Below are positions 1-5,670 of a DNA stretch of 5,670 bases, piece after piece. The stretch is from an uncultured Porphyromonadaceae bacterium (GTDB lineage Bacteria; Bacteroidota; Bacteroidia; Bacteroidales; Muribaculaceae). Location: NCBI GenBank assembly GCA_905193395.1, contig CAJJOO010000113.1:1-5670 (forward strand), given 5' to 3'. A program made the translations under genes and the position numbers. How positions within the stretch are numbered: the stretch's first letter is position 1; every line of letters starts with the position of its first letter. Under the pieces are notes generated by a model, which saw only the letters and a list, made by a program, of their open reading frames with translations, had not been told where the DNA came from and did not search any database.

Positions 1-37
1 CCCGGTTTTATGGGGGTCTGGTAACTTTTCCGGTTTG
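1..37. other. Short noncoding stretch downstream of the acyl-CoA synthetase gene
   Basis: Thirty-seven bases after the TAG stop, running off the window edge. In the transcript sense it contains two direct copies of AAACCGG, near 36-30 and 8-2, about 28 bases apart. They are direct rather than inverted, so they do not make a terminator stem here, and a hairpin could only be completed beyond base 1. No gene or promoter is seen. Confidence 0.4.
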
Positions 38-1723
38 CTATTTGTACATGAATCGTTTGATTGAGCGTTTGGGCGTTTTTGCAAATTCTTCGGCCACGGT
101 CTCGATGGCCGACACCTGTTCGTATGGAGCCACGAGGTGGTTGAGGTCCCGGCGGTTCTGCTCCATGGCGGTCGCCAGGTCGCGGGCGCTGAGTTTGATT
201 TGCTTCATCTCGTCCTCGTCGGGATATACAAGGCCTACGAGGTGGCCGTCGCGTTCCACGATCAGGCTTTCTGCCACATATGGCATGTTGTTGAGTTTGG
301 CTTCGATTTCCTCGGGATAGGTGTTCTGCCCGTTGGAGGTAAGGATCATGGTCTTGTAGCGTCCGCGGATAAAGATTGTGCGGCAATCGTTGCCGCCCAG
401 ATAGCCCATATCGCCGGTGTGGAGCCAGCCGTCCTCGTCGAGGGCGGCATCGGTGGCCTCGGGATTCTTGTAATACCCGGCCATGACGTCCTGACCGTGG
501 ACCACGATCTCGCCCTGGCCGTTGCCGTTAGCGACGCTGTCGATGCGCGCTTCCATCACGGGAAGCAGACGTCCGGCCGAACCGGGGATGAACTCGCGCC
601 AGGGCGTGTAGGAAATCAGCGGGCCGCACTCGGTCATGCCGTAGCCCACGGTGAAGGGGAATTTGATGCGGTAGAGGAAGTCCTCGACTTCGGGATTGAG
701 CGGGGCGCCGCCGATGATGATTTCCTCGAAGCATCCGCCGAAAGCCTCGACCAGACGGGCACGGATGCGCGAGTAGATGGCGCGGTCCAGCATCGGCACG
801 GCGAGAATCCAGCGCATGGGTTTGCGCGTGATCATCGGCACAATCATCTTGCGGTAGATTTTTTCGAGAATCAGCGGAACGCAGACCACCAGGTTGGGCT
901 TAACCTGGGCCATGGCTTTGAGGAGAATTGAGGGCGTGGGTGTCTTGCCCAGGATGGTTACGTGCGAACCGACGGCCAGCGGCACCAGCATGTCGAAGGC
1001 GCAGCCGTAGGCGTGGGCCAGCGGAAGGAACGACACGGCGCGCGAACCCTGATAGTGGAGTCGCGAGGATATGCCGAAGAACACGTTGCCGGCGATATTG
1101 TCGTAGGTCAGCATCACGCCCTTGGAGTAGCCCGTGGTGCCCGATGTGTAGTTCAGGATGGCGATGTCGTCGTTGGCGCGCGGACGGTATATGATGTCGT
1201 CGCGTGTGAAGCCGTCGGGGTAGCGGCGTTTGAAGCGGCGCGCGATGTTCGAGGCGAAACGGCGCAGGGTGTCATTCTCGCAGCGAATCAGTTTGCGCGT
1301 GTCGAGCGAGACTACGGCTTTGACTTCCGGCAGGGGATTATCGGAAATGTGCTGCCATATGGAATCGGCCACGAAAAGCAGGGAGGCGTCGCTGTGTTCG
1401 ATGATATGGGCGGCGTCAATCGGATTGAAGTCGTTGAGAATCGGAACGATAGTCGTGCCGTAGGTCAGCGAGGCCATGTAGGCGCACACCCAGTTGAGGT
1501 TGTTCTTGCCAAGGAGGGCCACCTTGTCGCCGGGATGCAGGCCGGCGGCCTCGAAAAACAGGTGCAGCCGCGCGATTCGTTTGGCCAGGTCGCCGTAGGT
1601 CATCGTTTTCCCGGTCACGAAATCGGACAGCGCCGGCAGCGGAAAGTTGTCAACGAAAGATTGCTGGTATGTGTTGATCAGGTCACAGCCGCGTGATGCT
1701 GTATCGTTTTCGCGCAAGTTCAT
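38..1723 (-). CDS. AMP-forming long-chain acyl-CoA synthetase (FadD-like, ANL superfamily)
   Basis: A 561-residue protein of the adenylate-forming (ANL) superfamily, predicted to activate a fatty acid with ATP to an acyl-adenylate and pass it to CoA, releasing AMP and PPi. Visible core motifs in order: P-loop-like A3 YTSGTTGYSKGV (192-203), A4 FLPLAHAYG (232-240), A5 VGYGMTECGP (359-368), A7 GWLHTGDMG (432-440), A8 hinge from GRYK (454-457) to YPEEIE (469-474), and a C-terminal A10-like KTPKRSIKR (549-557). The large N-domain and small C-domain are both complete. No signal peptide or obvious membrane span is seen, so it is probably cytoplasmic or peripheral to the membrane. The ATG start lies 41 bases after the adk stop with no Shine-Dalgarno sequence; the stop is TAG. 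It is probably co-transcribed with hpt-adk, and its AMP product is a substrate of Adk. Oddity: Ser554 sits where the A10 catalytic Lys normally is. The family call is firm. Substrate chain length is not readable, and another acid-activating role (for example acyl-ACP synthetase) is possible. Confidence 0.9.
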   Translation of the reverse strand: MNLRENDTASRGCDLINTYQQSFVDNFPLPALSDFVTGKTMTYGDLAKRIARLHLFFEAAGLHPGDKVALLGKNNLNWVCAYMASLTYGTTIVPILNDFNPIDAAHIIEHSDASLLFVADSIWQHISDNPLPEVKAVVSLDTRKLIRCENDTLRRFASNIARRFKRRYPDGFTRDDIIYRPRANDDIAILNYTSGTTGYSKGVMLTYDNIAGNVFFGISSRLHYQGSRAVSFLPLAHAYGCAFDMLVPLAVGSHVTILGKTPTPSILLKAMAQVKPNLVVCVPLILEKIYRKMIVPMITRKPMRWILAVPMLDRAIYSRIRARLVEAFGGCFEEIIIGGAPLNPEVEDFLYRIKFPFTVGYGMTECGPLISYTPWREFIPGSAGRLLPVMEARIDSVANGNGQGEIVVHGQDVMAGYYKNPEATDAALDEDGWLHTGDMGYLGGNDCRTIFIRGRYKTMILTSNGQNTYPEEIEAKLNNMPYVAESLIVERDGHLVGLVYPDEDEMKQIKLSARDLATAMEQNRRDLNHLVAPYEQVSAIETVAEEFAKTPKRSIKRFMYK

Positions 1724-1764
1724 GTCTGTCCGGTTTAAGGTTGTTCAGGGAAAGAGGATATGTC

Positions 1765-2361
1765 TTATTTATCGGAACTATTCAGGGTGCGTTCTTCGAG
1801 CGAACGGCGGATGTTGTCAAAAATTTCATTGACGTCGCCGTTGCCGTCGATGGCGTGGAATTTGCCTTCGTTGATATAGTAATCGCGCAGGGGCGAGGTC
1901 TGGGAATGATACACCTTGAGGCGCTGGCGTATGGTGTCGATGTTGTCGTCGGCGCGGCCGGTGGTCTCGCCGCGGTGCAGCATGCGGCGCACCAGTTCGT
2001 CTTCGTCAACGTCCAGGCCGATTACGGCGTGGACTTTCGAGCCTCGTTCGGCCAGCATTTTCTTCAGGGCCTTGGCCTGTTCGATGGTTCGGGGGAAGCC
2101 GTCGAAAATCACGCCTTTGGCGGTTTTGTCGGGGTTGTTGTCCAGAACGTGGGCCAGGACGCGTATCATGAGGTCGTCGGGAATCAACTGGCCTTTCGAG
2201 ATGTAACTGTCGGCGATTTTGCCGAGTTCGGTTCCGCGGGCAATGTGGTCGCGGAGTACTTCGCCGGTAGAAATATGATGAAGCCCGTATTCATCAATGA
2301 GACGGTCGCTCTGGGTACCTTTGCCGCTACCCGGAGCACCGAAAATGACGATATTCAGCAT
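1765..2361 (-). CDS. adk: Adenylate kinase (short-lid form)
   Basis: A 198-residue cytoplasmic nucleoside monophosphate kinase catalysing AMP + ATP = 2 ADP. Family hallmarks are all present: P-loop GAPGSGKGT (8-16), AMP-site STGE (31-34), the segment KGQLIPDD (56-63), DGFPRT (87-92), and lid-region arginines at 130, 136, 145 and 147. The lid is short (about 130-140, HRGETTGRADDN) and has no Cys4 zinc module, so this is the short type; typical long-lid bacterial enzymes have about 214 residues. The ATG shares one base with the hpt stop (TGATG), pointing to translational coupling, and it has no clear Shine-Dalgarno sequence. The stop is TAA, 41 bases before the acyl-CoA synthetase start. The hpt-adk order is known from Bacteroidales such as Porphyromonas gingivalis. 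The enzyme links Hpt (purine nucleotide supply) with the AMP-releasing synthetase downstream. I see no missing catalytic residue. Confidence 0.97.
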   Translation of the reverse strand: MLNIVIFGAPGSGKGTQSDRLIDEYGLHHISTGEVLRDHIARGTELGKIADSYISKGQLIPDDLMIRVLAHVLDNNPDKTAKGVIFDGFPRTIEQAKALKKMLAERGSKVHAVIGLDVDEDELVRRMLHRGETTGRADDNIDTIRQRLKVYHSQTSPLRDYYINEGKFHAIDGNGDVNEIFDNIRRSLEERTLNSSDK

Positions 2362-2903
2362 CAGTCTTCTTTTAGGATATAAATGTCGTTGAGGTCGCGG
2401 GCGCGTTCGTTGAGGGCGAGTCCGAAACCGATAATGAATTTTTTTGGGATTGAAAAACCAACATAGTCGGGTTTGACGTCTTCTTCGAGAGCCTCGGGTT
2501 TGAAGAGGAGCGTGGCTACCTTGATTTCAGCGGGGTGATTATTGTCGAGGGTTTCGATGAGGCGGCGGATTGTCTTGCCGGTGTCGACGATATCCTCGCA
2601 GATAATCACCGTGCGGCCTTCGATATCCTCGTGAAGACCGAGGACTTCCTTGACGGTGCCGGTGGAGCCGGTGCCCTCGTAACTCTTGAGACGGATAAAG
2701 GTGATTTCGGCGTCGATGCCCTCGCAGGCGCGGAAGAGGTCGGCAGCGAAAGGAAAAGCCCCGTTCAGCACACAGATGAACAGGGGCCTTTTGCCGGCGC
2801 AGTCGCGCATTATGTCTTTACCCAATTCTTTGATTCGGGCGTCAATAGTTTCGCGGGAGATGTATGGTTCGAAGGTCATGCCTTCGTAGGTGACATGTTT
2901 CAT
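2361..2903 (-). CDS. hpt: Hypoxanthine(-guanine) phosphoribosyltransferase
   Basis: A 180-residue type I PRTase for purine salvage: hypoxanthine or guanine + PRPP gives IMP or GMP + PPi in the cytoplasm. Visible are the LNGAF segment (46-50; PPi-binding loop, LKGG in human HPRT), the flexible loop SYEGTGSTG (74-82), and the PRPP-binding motif VIICEDIVDTGKT (99-111) with its acidic pair E103/D104 and the likely general base D107. The purine-site Lys is K144 in KPDYVGF (144-150), and the C-terminal FIIGFGLALNERARDL (156-171) keeps the conserved Arg (R169). The length is normal. The first ATG is chosen because the N-terminus then has family length; the upstream bases are A-rich without GGAGG. 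The TGA stop overlaps the adk ATG. It is the first gene after the intergenic promoter-like site, so probably the head of hpt-adk-acyl-CoA synthetase. Oddity: the usual GLDY (LDY in human) reads GLAL, so the Asp that helps bind Mg/PPi is Ala163. Guanine versus hypoxanthine preference cannot be read. Confidence 0.95.
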   Translation of the reverse strand: MKHVTYEGMTFEPYISRETIDARIKELGKDIMRDCAGKRPLFICVLNGAFPFAADLFRACEGIDAEITFIRLKSYEGTGSTGTVKEVLGLHEDIEGRTVIICEDIVDTGKTIRRLIETLDNNHPAEIKVATLLFKPEALEEDVKPDYVGFSIPKKFIIGFGLALNERARDLNDIYILKED

Positions 2904-2911
2904 CTTTCTCT

Positions 2912-2948
2912 TGAAAAAATTTTGTGCAAAGTTACAACAATTTTTTCA
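2912..2948. repeat. Perfect 10-bp inverted repeat flanking the hpt -7 box
   Basis: TGAAAAAATT at 2912-2921 and its exact reverse complement AATTTTTTCA at 2939-2948 are separated by 17 bases that contain the TAACTTTG box. The symmetry stops outside the arms and continues at only one base pair inside them. It could be an operator for a dimeric regulator, or simply a product of A/T tracts in an AT-rich promoter. The predicted transcription start lies within or beside the right arm, so a transcript from this promoter could not form the hairpin; read-through RNA from recG could, weakly. Confidence 0.5.
2927..2934 (-). promoter_or_regulatory. Probable Bacteroidota -7 promoter element for hpt-adk operon
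   Basis: On the minus strand this reads TAACTTTG, followed by CA. It matches the Bacteroidota -7 consensus TAnnTTTG recognised by their divergent housekeeping sigma factor. It sits 23 bases before the hpt ATG, which would give a leader of roughly 17-20 bases. The -33 element is weak: the nearest good candidate, TTG at 2961-2959, is 24 bases upstream of the box, longer than the usual 19-21. The rest of the 114-base gap (2904-3017) is AT-rich near hpt and GC-rich next to recG; it contains no gene and no convincing hairpin-plus-U-run terminator for recG. Read-through from recG into hpt therefore remains possible. Confidence 0.6.
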
Positions 2949-3017
2949 TTTCCTCCCCCAATTTTCCGTCAATTTTTAAACGCTTTTTTGGGGATGCCTC
3001 ATACGGGCGCGGGCCGG

Positions 3018-5108
3018 TCAACTGATGCGGCTCCAGTCGGCGGTGCGCCGGATGCTTTCGCTCAGGGCCCGGGCGAATTCGCGGTTTTCGGCTTTCGTCA
3101 GCGTCGGGTCGTCGTCGAGCAGCGTCTCGGCGGTATTCCGCGCCAACTGGATTATCTGCCCGTCGGTGGCCAGGTTTGAAATGTGCAGTTCAAATGGCAG
3201 GCCGCTCTGCATTGTCCCCTCGATGTCGCCGGGGCCGCGCATCTTCATGTCCTCCTCGGCGATACGGAAACCGTCGGTGGTCTGCGTCATCAGTTCCAGG
3301 CGGTGCCGTGTCTCGGCCGCAATCTTGTATTTGGTCATCAGTATGCAGTAACTGCGGTCGCCTCCGCGGCCCACGCGGCCGCGCAACTGGTGTAGTTGCG
3401 ACAGTCCGAAGCGCTCGGCGTTCTCAATCAGCATCACAGTGGCGTTCGGCACGTTGACGCCCACCTCGATCACGGTCGTGGCCACCAGTATGCGCGCTTC
3501 GCCGCTTGCGAAGCGCTGCATCTGCGCGTCTTTCTCGGCGGGTTTCATGCGTCCGTGGACAAAAGCCACCTCGTAATGGGGAAACTCGTCGCAAATCTGC
3601 TCGTAGCCTTCGGTGAGCGAACGCAGTTCCAGTTTGTCGTTCTCGTCAATCAGCGGGTACACTATGTAGGCCTGGCGCCCCAGTTTCAACTGGCTTCCGA
3701 TGCCGCGGTACACGTCCTGGCGGTTGTTGTCGTAGCGCAGCAGCGTCGTCACGGGCTTGCGGCCGGGAGGCAACTGATCGATGACCGAGACATCCAGGTC
3801 GCCGTAGACGGTCATGGCCAGGGTGCGTGGAATGGGCGTGGCCGTCATTACCAGCACGTGCGGTGCAATCTCGCTTTTGGTCCACAGGCGGGCGCGCTGC
3901 GCCACGCCGAAACGGTGCTGCTCGTCTATCACCACCAGGCCGAGGCGGCTGAACTGCACCGGGTCTTCAAGCACGGCGTGTGTGCCGACCAGGATATGCA
4001 GGCTGCCGTCCTGCAACTGGGCATGGATGTCGCGGCGCTCGGCGGCCCGGGTCGAACCCGTCAGCAGCCGTATGTTTATGCCGATTTTGGATACCGTGGT
4101 ACGCAGGGTCTCGTAGTGCTGCGTGGCCAGAATCTCGGTAGGCGCCATCAGACAGGCCTGGTAGCCGTTGTCAATGGCCAGCAGCATCGCCATCAGCGCC
4201 ACCATCGTCTTGCCGGAACCCACGTCGCCCTGCACCAGACGGTTCATCTGCCGTCCGGTGTTGACGTCGGCGCGGATTTCGCGCACCACGCGCTTCTGGG
4301 CGTCGGTCAGTTCAAATTCCAGACATTGAGAGTAAAAGGAATTGAAAAAGCGCCCCACATGTACGAAACGGTAGCCCTCGGTGAGGCTCTTGCGCTTGCG
4401 CGAACGCATCAGCATGTCGGTCTGGATGTAGAACAATTCCTCGAACTTCATCCTGAGTCGTGCCGATTCCAGCGCCGCGGGCGATGACGGGCGGTGGATT
4501 TCGCGGATGGCGCGGTCCAGCGGCATCAGCCTGTTGCGCGTCACCACGCTCTCGGGCAAGGTTTCGGCGAATTTCGGCGTGCGGTCCAGCAGGTCGCCTA
4601 TCCAGGTATGGAAGTTGCGCGAACTGATGTTGTTGTTGCGCAGCGAGTCGGTCAGCGGGTAGACGCCGCGTATGCCCAGTTGGCCCAGGGCTTTCTCTCG
4701 GGAGTCGATTTCGGGATGAACCATCGACCAGCGGCCGTTGAACAGGCTCGGCTTTCCGAAAATCACATATTCCACGCCTGTGTGGACGTTGTTGCGTATA
4801 TTCTTGATGTTGTGGAACCAGACAACCTCGATTGAGCCGGTTCCGTCGGTAAACACGCCGGCCAGGCGCATTTTCGCGCCTTCGCCCAGGACGCTGAAGC
4901 CCACGAAGCGGCCTTTCAGTTGCACCGAGGCGGTGTCGCCTGTAAGGTCGCGGATAGGGTAGATGGTGGTGCGGTCGACGTAACTCGTCGGGAAATGGTG
5001 CAGCAGGTCGTAGGCCGTCGATATGCCCAGTTGCTTTTTGAGCAGTTCGGCCCGTCGCGGGCCAATGCCCTTCACATATTTGATTTCCGTGCGCCTCTGC
5101 GAGTTCAT
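3018..5108 (-). CDS. recG: ATP-dependent DNA helicase RecG
   Basis: A superfamily 2 double-stranded DNA translocase that remodels stalled forks and branch-migrates Holliday junctions in replication restart and recombinational repair. The ATG at 5108-5106 gives 696 residues, near the E. coli length of 693. The N-terminus holds a helix-hairpin-helix-like KGIGPRRAELL (13-23), then an OB-fold wedge region (about 60-150) for branched DNA. The helicase core has a Q-motif-like LTDAQKRVV (267-275), Walker A GDVGSGKT (294-301), DEQH box (395-398), motif III TATPIPRT (422-429), VHGRM (517-521), motif V region ATTVIEVGVNVP (543-554), motif VI QLRGRVGRG (574-582), and the RecG C-terminal signature from DGFRIAEEDM to EGTMQSG (612-636). 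An in-frame TTG at 5120-5118 would add four residues, but the ATG is preferred because it forms an ATGA overlap with the ispD stop. The stop is TGA. All motor motifs are intact. It is probably coupled to ispD; no function is shared with that gene. Confidence 0.97.
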   Translation of the reverse strand: MNSQRRTEIKYVKGIGPRRAELLKKQLGISTAYDLLHHFPTSYVDRTTIYPIRDLTGDTASVQLKGRFVGFSVLGEGAKMRLAGVFTDGTGSIEVVWFHNIKNIRNNVHTGVEYVIFGKPSLFNGRWSMVHPEIDSREKALGQLGIRGVYPLTDSLRNNNISSRNFHTWIGDLLDRTPKFAETLPESVVTRNRLMPLDRAIREIHRPSSPAALESARLRMKFEELFYIQTDMLMRSRKRKSLTEGYRFVHVGRFFNSFYSQCLEFELTDAQKRVVREIRADVNTGRQMNRLVQGDVGSGKTMVALMAMLLAIDNGYQACLMAPTEILATQHYETLRTTVSKIGINIRLLTGSTRAAERRDIHAQLQDGSLHILVGTHAVLEDPVQFSRLGLVVIDEQHRFGVAQRARLWTKSEIAPHVLVMTATPIPRTLAMTVYGDLDVSVIDQLPPGRKPVTTLLRYDNNRQDVYRGIGSQLKLGRQAYIVYPLIDENDKLELRSLTEGYEQICDEFPHYEVAFVHGRMKPAEKDAQMQRFASGEARILVATTVIEVGVNVPNATVMLIENAERFGLSQLHQLRGRVGRGGDRSYCILMTKYKIAAETRHRLELMTQTTDGFRIAEEDMKMRGPGDIEGTMQSGLPFELHISNLATDGQIIQLARNTAETLLDDDPTLTKAENREFARALSESIRRTADWSRIS

Positions 5109-5670
5109 ACACAGCCGCAAGCCAGAAAAGCCTCGGCAACGGCGAGGTCCTCGGGATTGGTGATTTTGATATTGTGCGTGCTGCCGGGCGTCAGGGCGAT
5201 GTCGCCGTATCCGGTAGCCTGCATCACCGAGGCATCGTCGGTGAACAGCGGGTCGTAGGGCAAGCGGTAGGCCTCGCGCAGGCGGTCGGCGCGGAAAGCC
5301 TGGGGCGTCTGCACGGCGCGAAGACGGCTGCGGTCAAAGGGCTGCGAACCGCCGCAGTCATCAATCAGGCGCAACGAATCCGTGACCGCCGTGACAGGCA
5401 CGCAACCCGAGACGCCGGCGGATATTTTCCGGAGCATCGGATCTATGATGTCTGCGTTCGGGAAGGGGCGGGCGCCGTCGTGAATCAGCACCACTTCGGC
5501 ATCGTCTGCCGTCGCCAGGGCGTTTTTCACCGATTCCCAGCGGGTGGCGCCGCCTTCCGTTACGGCGGGCGATTCATATCCGGCTTCGGCACACAGGTCC
5601 TCCCAGATTTTCCTGCCGGAGGCCGACAGGACCAGCGTCATCTCCGCTTCGGGGCAGGCGCGGCGAAGCG
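5105..5670 (-). CDS. ispD: 2-C-methyl-D-erythritol 4-phosphate cytidylyltransferase, 5' end missing
   Basis: Catalyses MEP + CTP to CDP-ME + PPi, the third step of the non-mevalonate (MEP) isoprenoid pathway, in the cytoplasm. The reading frame stays open to the window edge; 187 full codons are visible. An internal ATG at 5641-5639 is not the start, because the codons before it (L-R-R-A-C-P-E-A-E) continue the family sequence. Visible motifs in visible-residue numbering: GGATRWESVKNAL (39-51), VLIHDGARPF (60-69), TPQAF (121-125), TDDAS (143-147), and NIKITNPEDLAVAE (166-179) with the conserved substrate-binding Lys168. The missing N-terminus, perhaps 30-45 residues, should hold the glycine-rich CTP-binding loop. 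The TGA stop overlaps the recG ATG as ATGA. The motif set and spacing fit IspD better than other sugar-nucleotidyltransferases. A bifunctional IspDF is excluded, because the protein ends right after the IspD domain. Confidence 0.95.
   Translation of the reverse strand, partial: LRRACPEAEMTLVLSASGRKIWEDLCAEAGYESPAVTEGGATRWESVKNALATADDAEVVLIHDGARPFPNADIIDPMLRKISAGVSGCVPVTAVTDSLRLIDDCGGSQPFDRSRLRAVQTPQAFRADRLREAYRLPYDPLFTDDASVMQATGYGDIALTPGSTHNIKITNPEDLAVAEAFLACGCV

Noticed and set aside
2932..2949. A five-codon open frame (M-K-K-L-L, stop) on the minus strand upstream of hpt, preceded by GGAGG, resembling a leader peptide.
   Set aside because: Its stop overlaps the -7 box, so it lies upstream of the predicted transcript start. 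GGAGG is only two bases from the ATG, and Bacteroidota make little use of Shine-Dalgarno pairing.
2980..3017. Possible recG terminator just after its stop.
   Set aside because: I found no inverted repeat able to form a stable stem followed by a U-run in the transcript sense. The run after the GC-rich part is A-rich, not U-rich.
5109..5120. TTG start four codons upstream of the recG ATG.
   Set aside because: It adds only M-R-L-C and enlarges the overlap with ispD. The ATG gives the neat ATGA junction and a family-like N-terminus.
4312..5139. A 275-codon minus-strand frame overlapping recG and the end of ispD.
   Set aside because: It is an out-of-frame shadow of recG, which has complete helicase motifs across the same bases. 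The alternative product is Arg/Pro/His-rich with no domain.
5639..5641. ATG at 5641 as the true start of ispD.
   Set aside because: The same frame stays open to the window edge with family-like residues, and starting here would remove the CTP-binding N-terminus.

Overview
The window is an ordinary, densely packed bacterial housekeeping segment with every gene on the minus strand. It reads from right to left: ispD (5' end cut off by the window edge), recG, a 114-base AT-rich gap with a promoter-like site, hpt, adk, and a gene for a FadD-like AMP-forming acyl-CoA synthetase. I see no tRNA, rRNA, CRISPR array, insertion sequence, prophage or defence gene, and no previously undescribed system.

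The organism is most likely a member of the Bacteroidota, order Bacteroidales. The promoter-like octamer upstream of hpt (TAACTTTG) fits the Bacteroidota TAnnTTTG -7 element. None of the visible starts has a good Shine-Dalgarno sequence. The hpt-adk pair is a familiar Bacteroidales arrangement, and the protein variants (short-lid Adk, RecG, IspD) look Bacteroidales-like. The coding DNA is GC-rich by eye, against an AT-rich intergenic gap. A GC-rich lineage such as Muribaculaceae would fit, but that family-level guess is weak.

Region 5670-3018 (upstream unit): ispD makes CDP-methylerythritol for the non-mevalonate isoprenoid pathway. It overlaps recG by an ATGA junction, so the two are probably translationally coupled. 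RecG is the branched-DNA translocase that rescues stalled replication forks. The coupling looks organisational rather than biochemical.

Region 3017-2904: no gene. It holds the -7-like box, flanked by a perfect 10-bp inverted repeat. No convincing terminator follows recG.

Region 2903-38 (downstream unit): hpt and adk share one base in a TGATG junction, and the acyl-CoA synthetase gene follows after 41 bases with no visible promoter, so the three are probably one transcript. Hpt salvages purine bases into IMP/GMP using PRPP. Adk interconverts AMP, ATP and ADP. The synthetase releases AMP, which Adk can recycle. The two points most worth a second look are residue changes: an Ala in Hpt where the C-terminal metal/pyrophosphate-site Asp is expected, and a Ser in the synthetase where the A10 catalytic Lys is expected.
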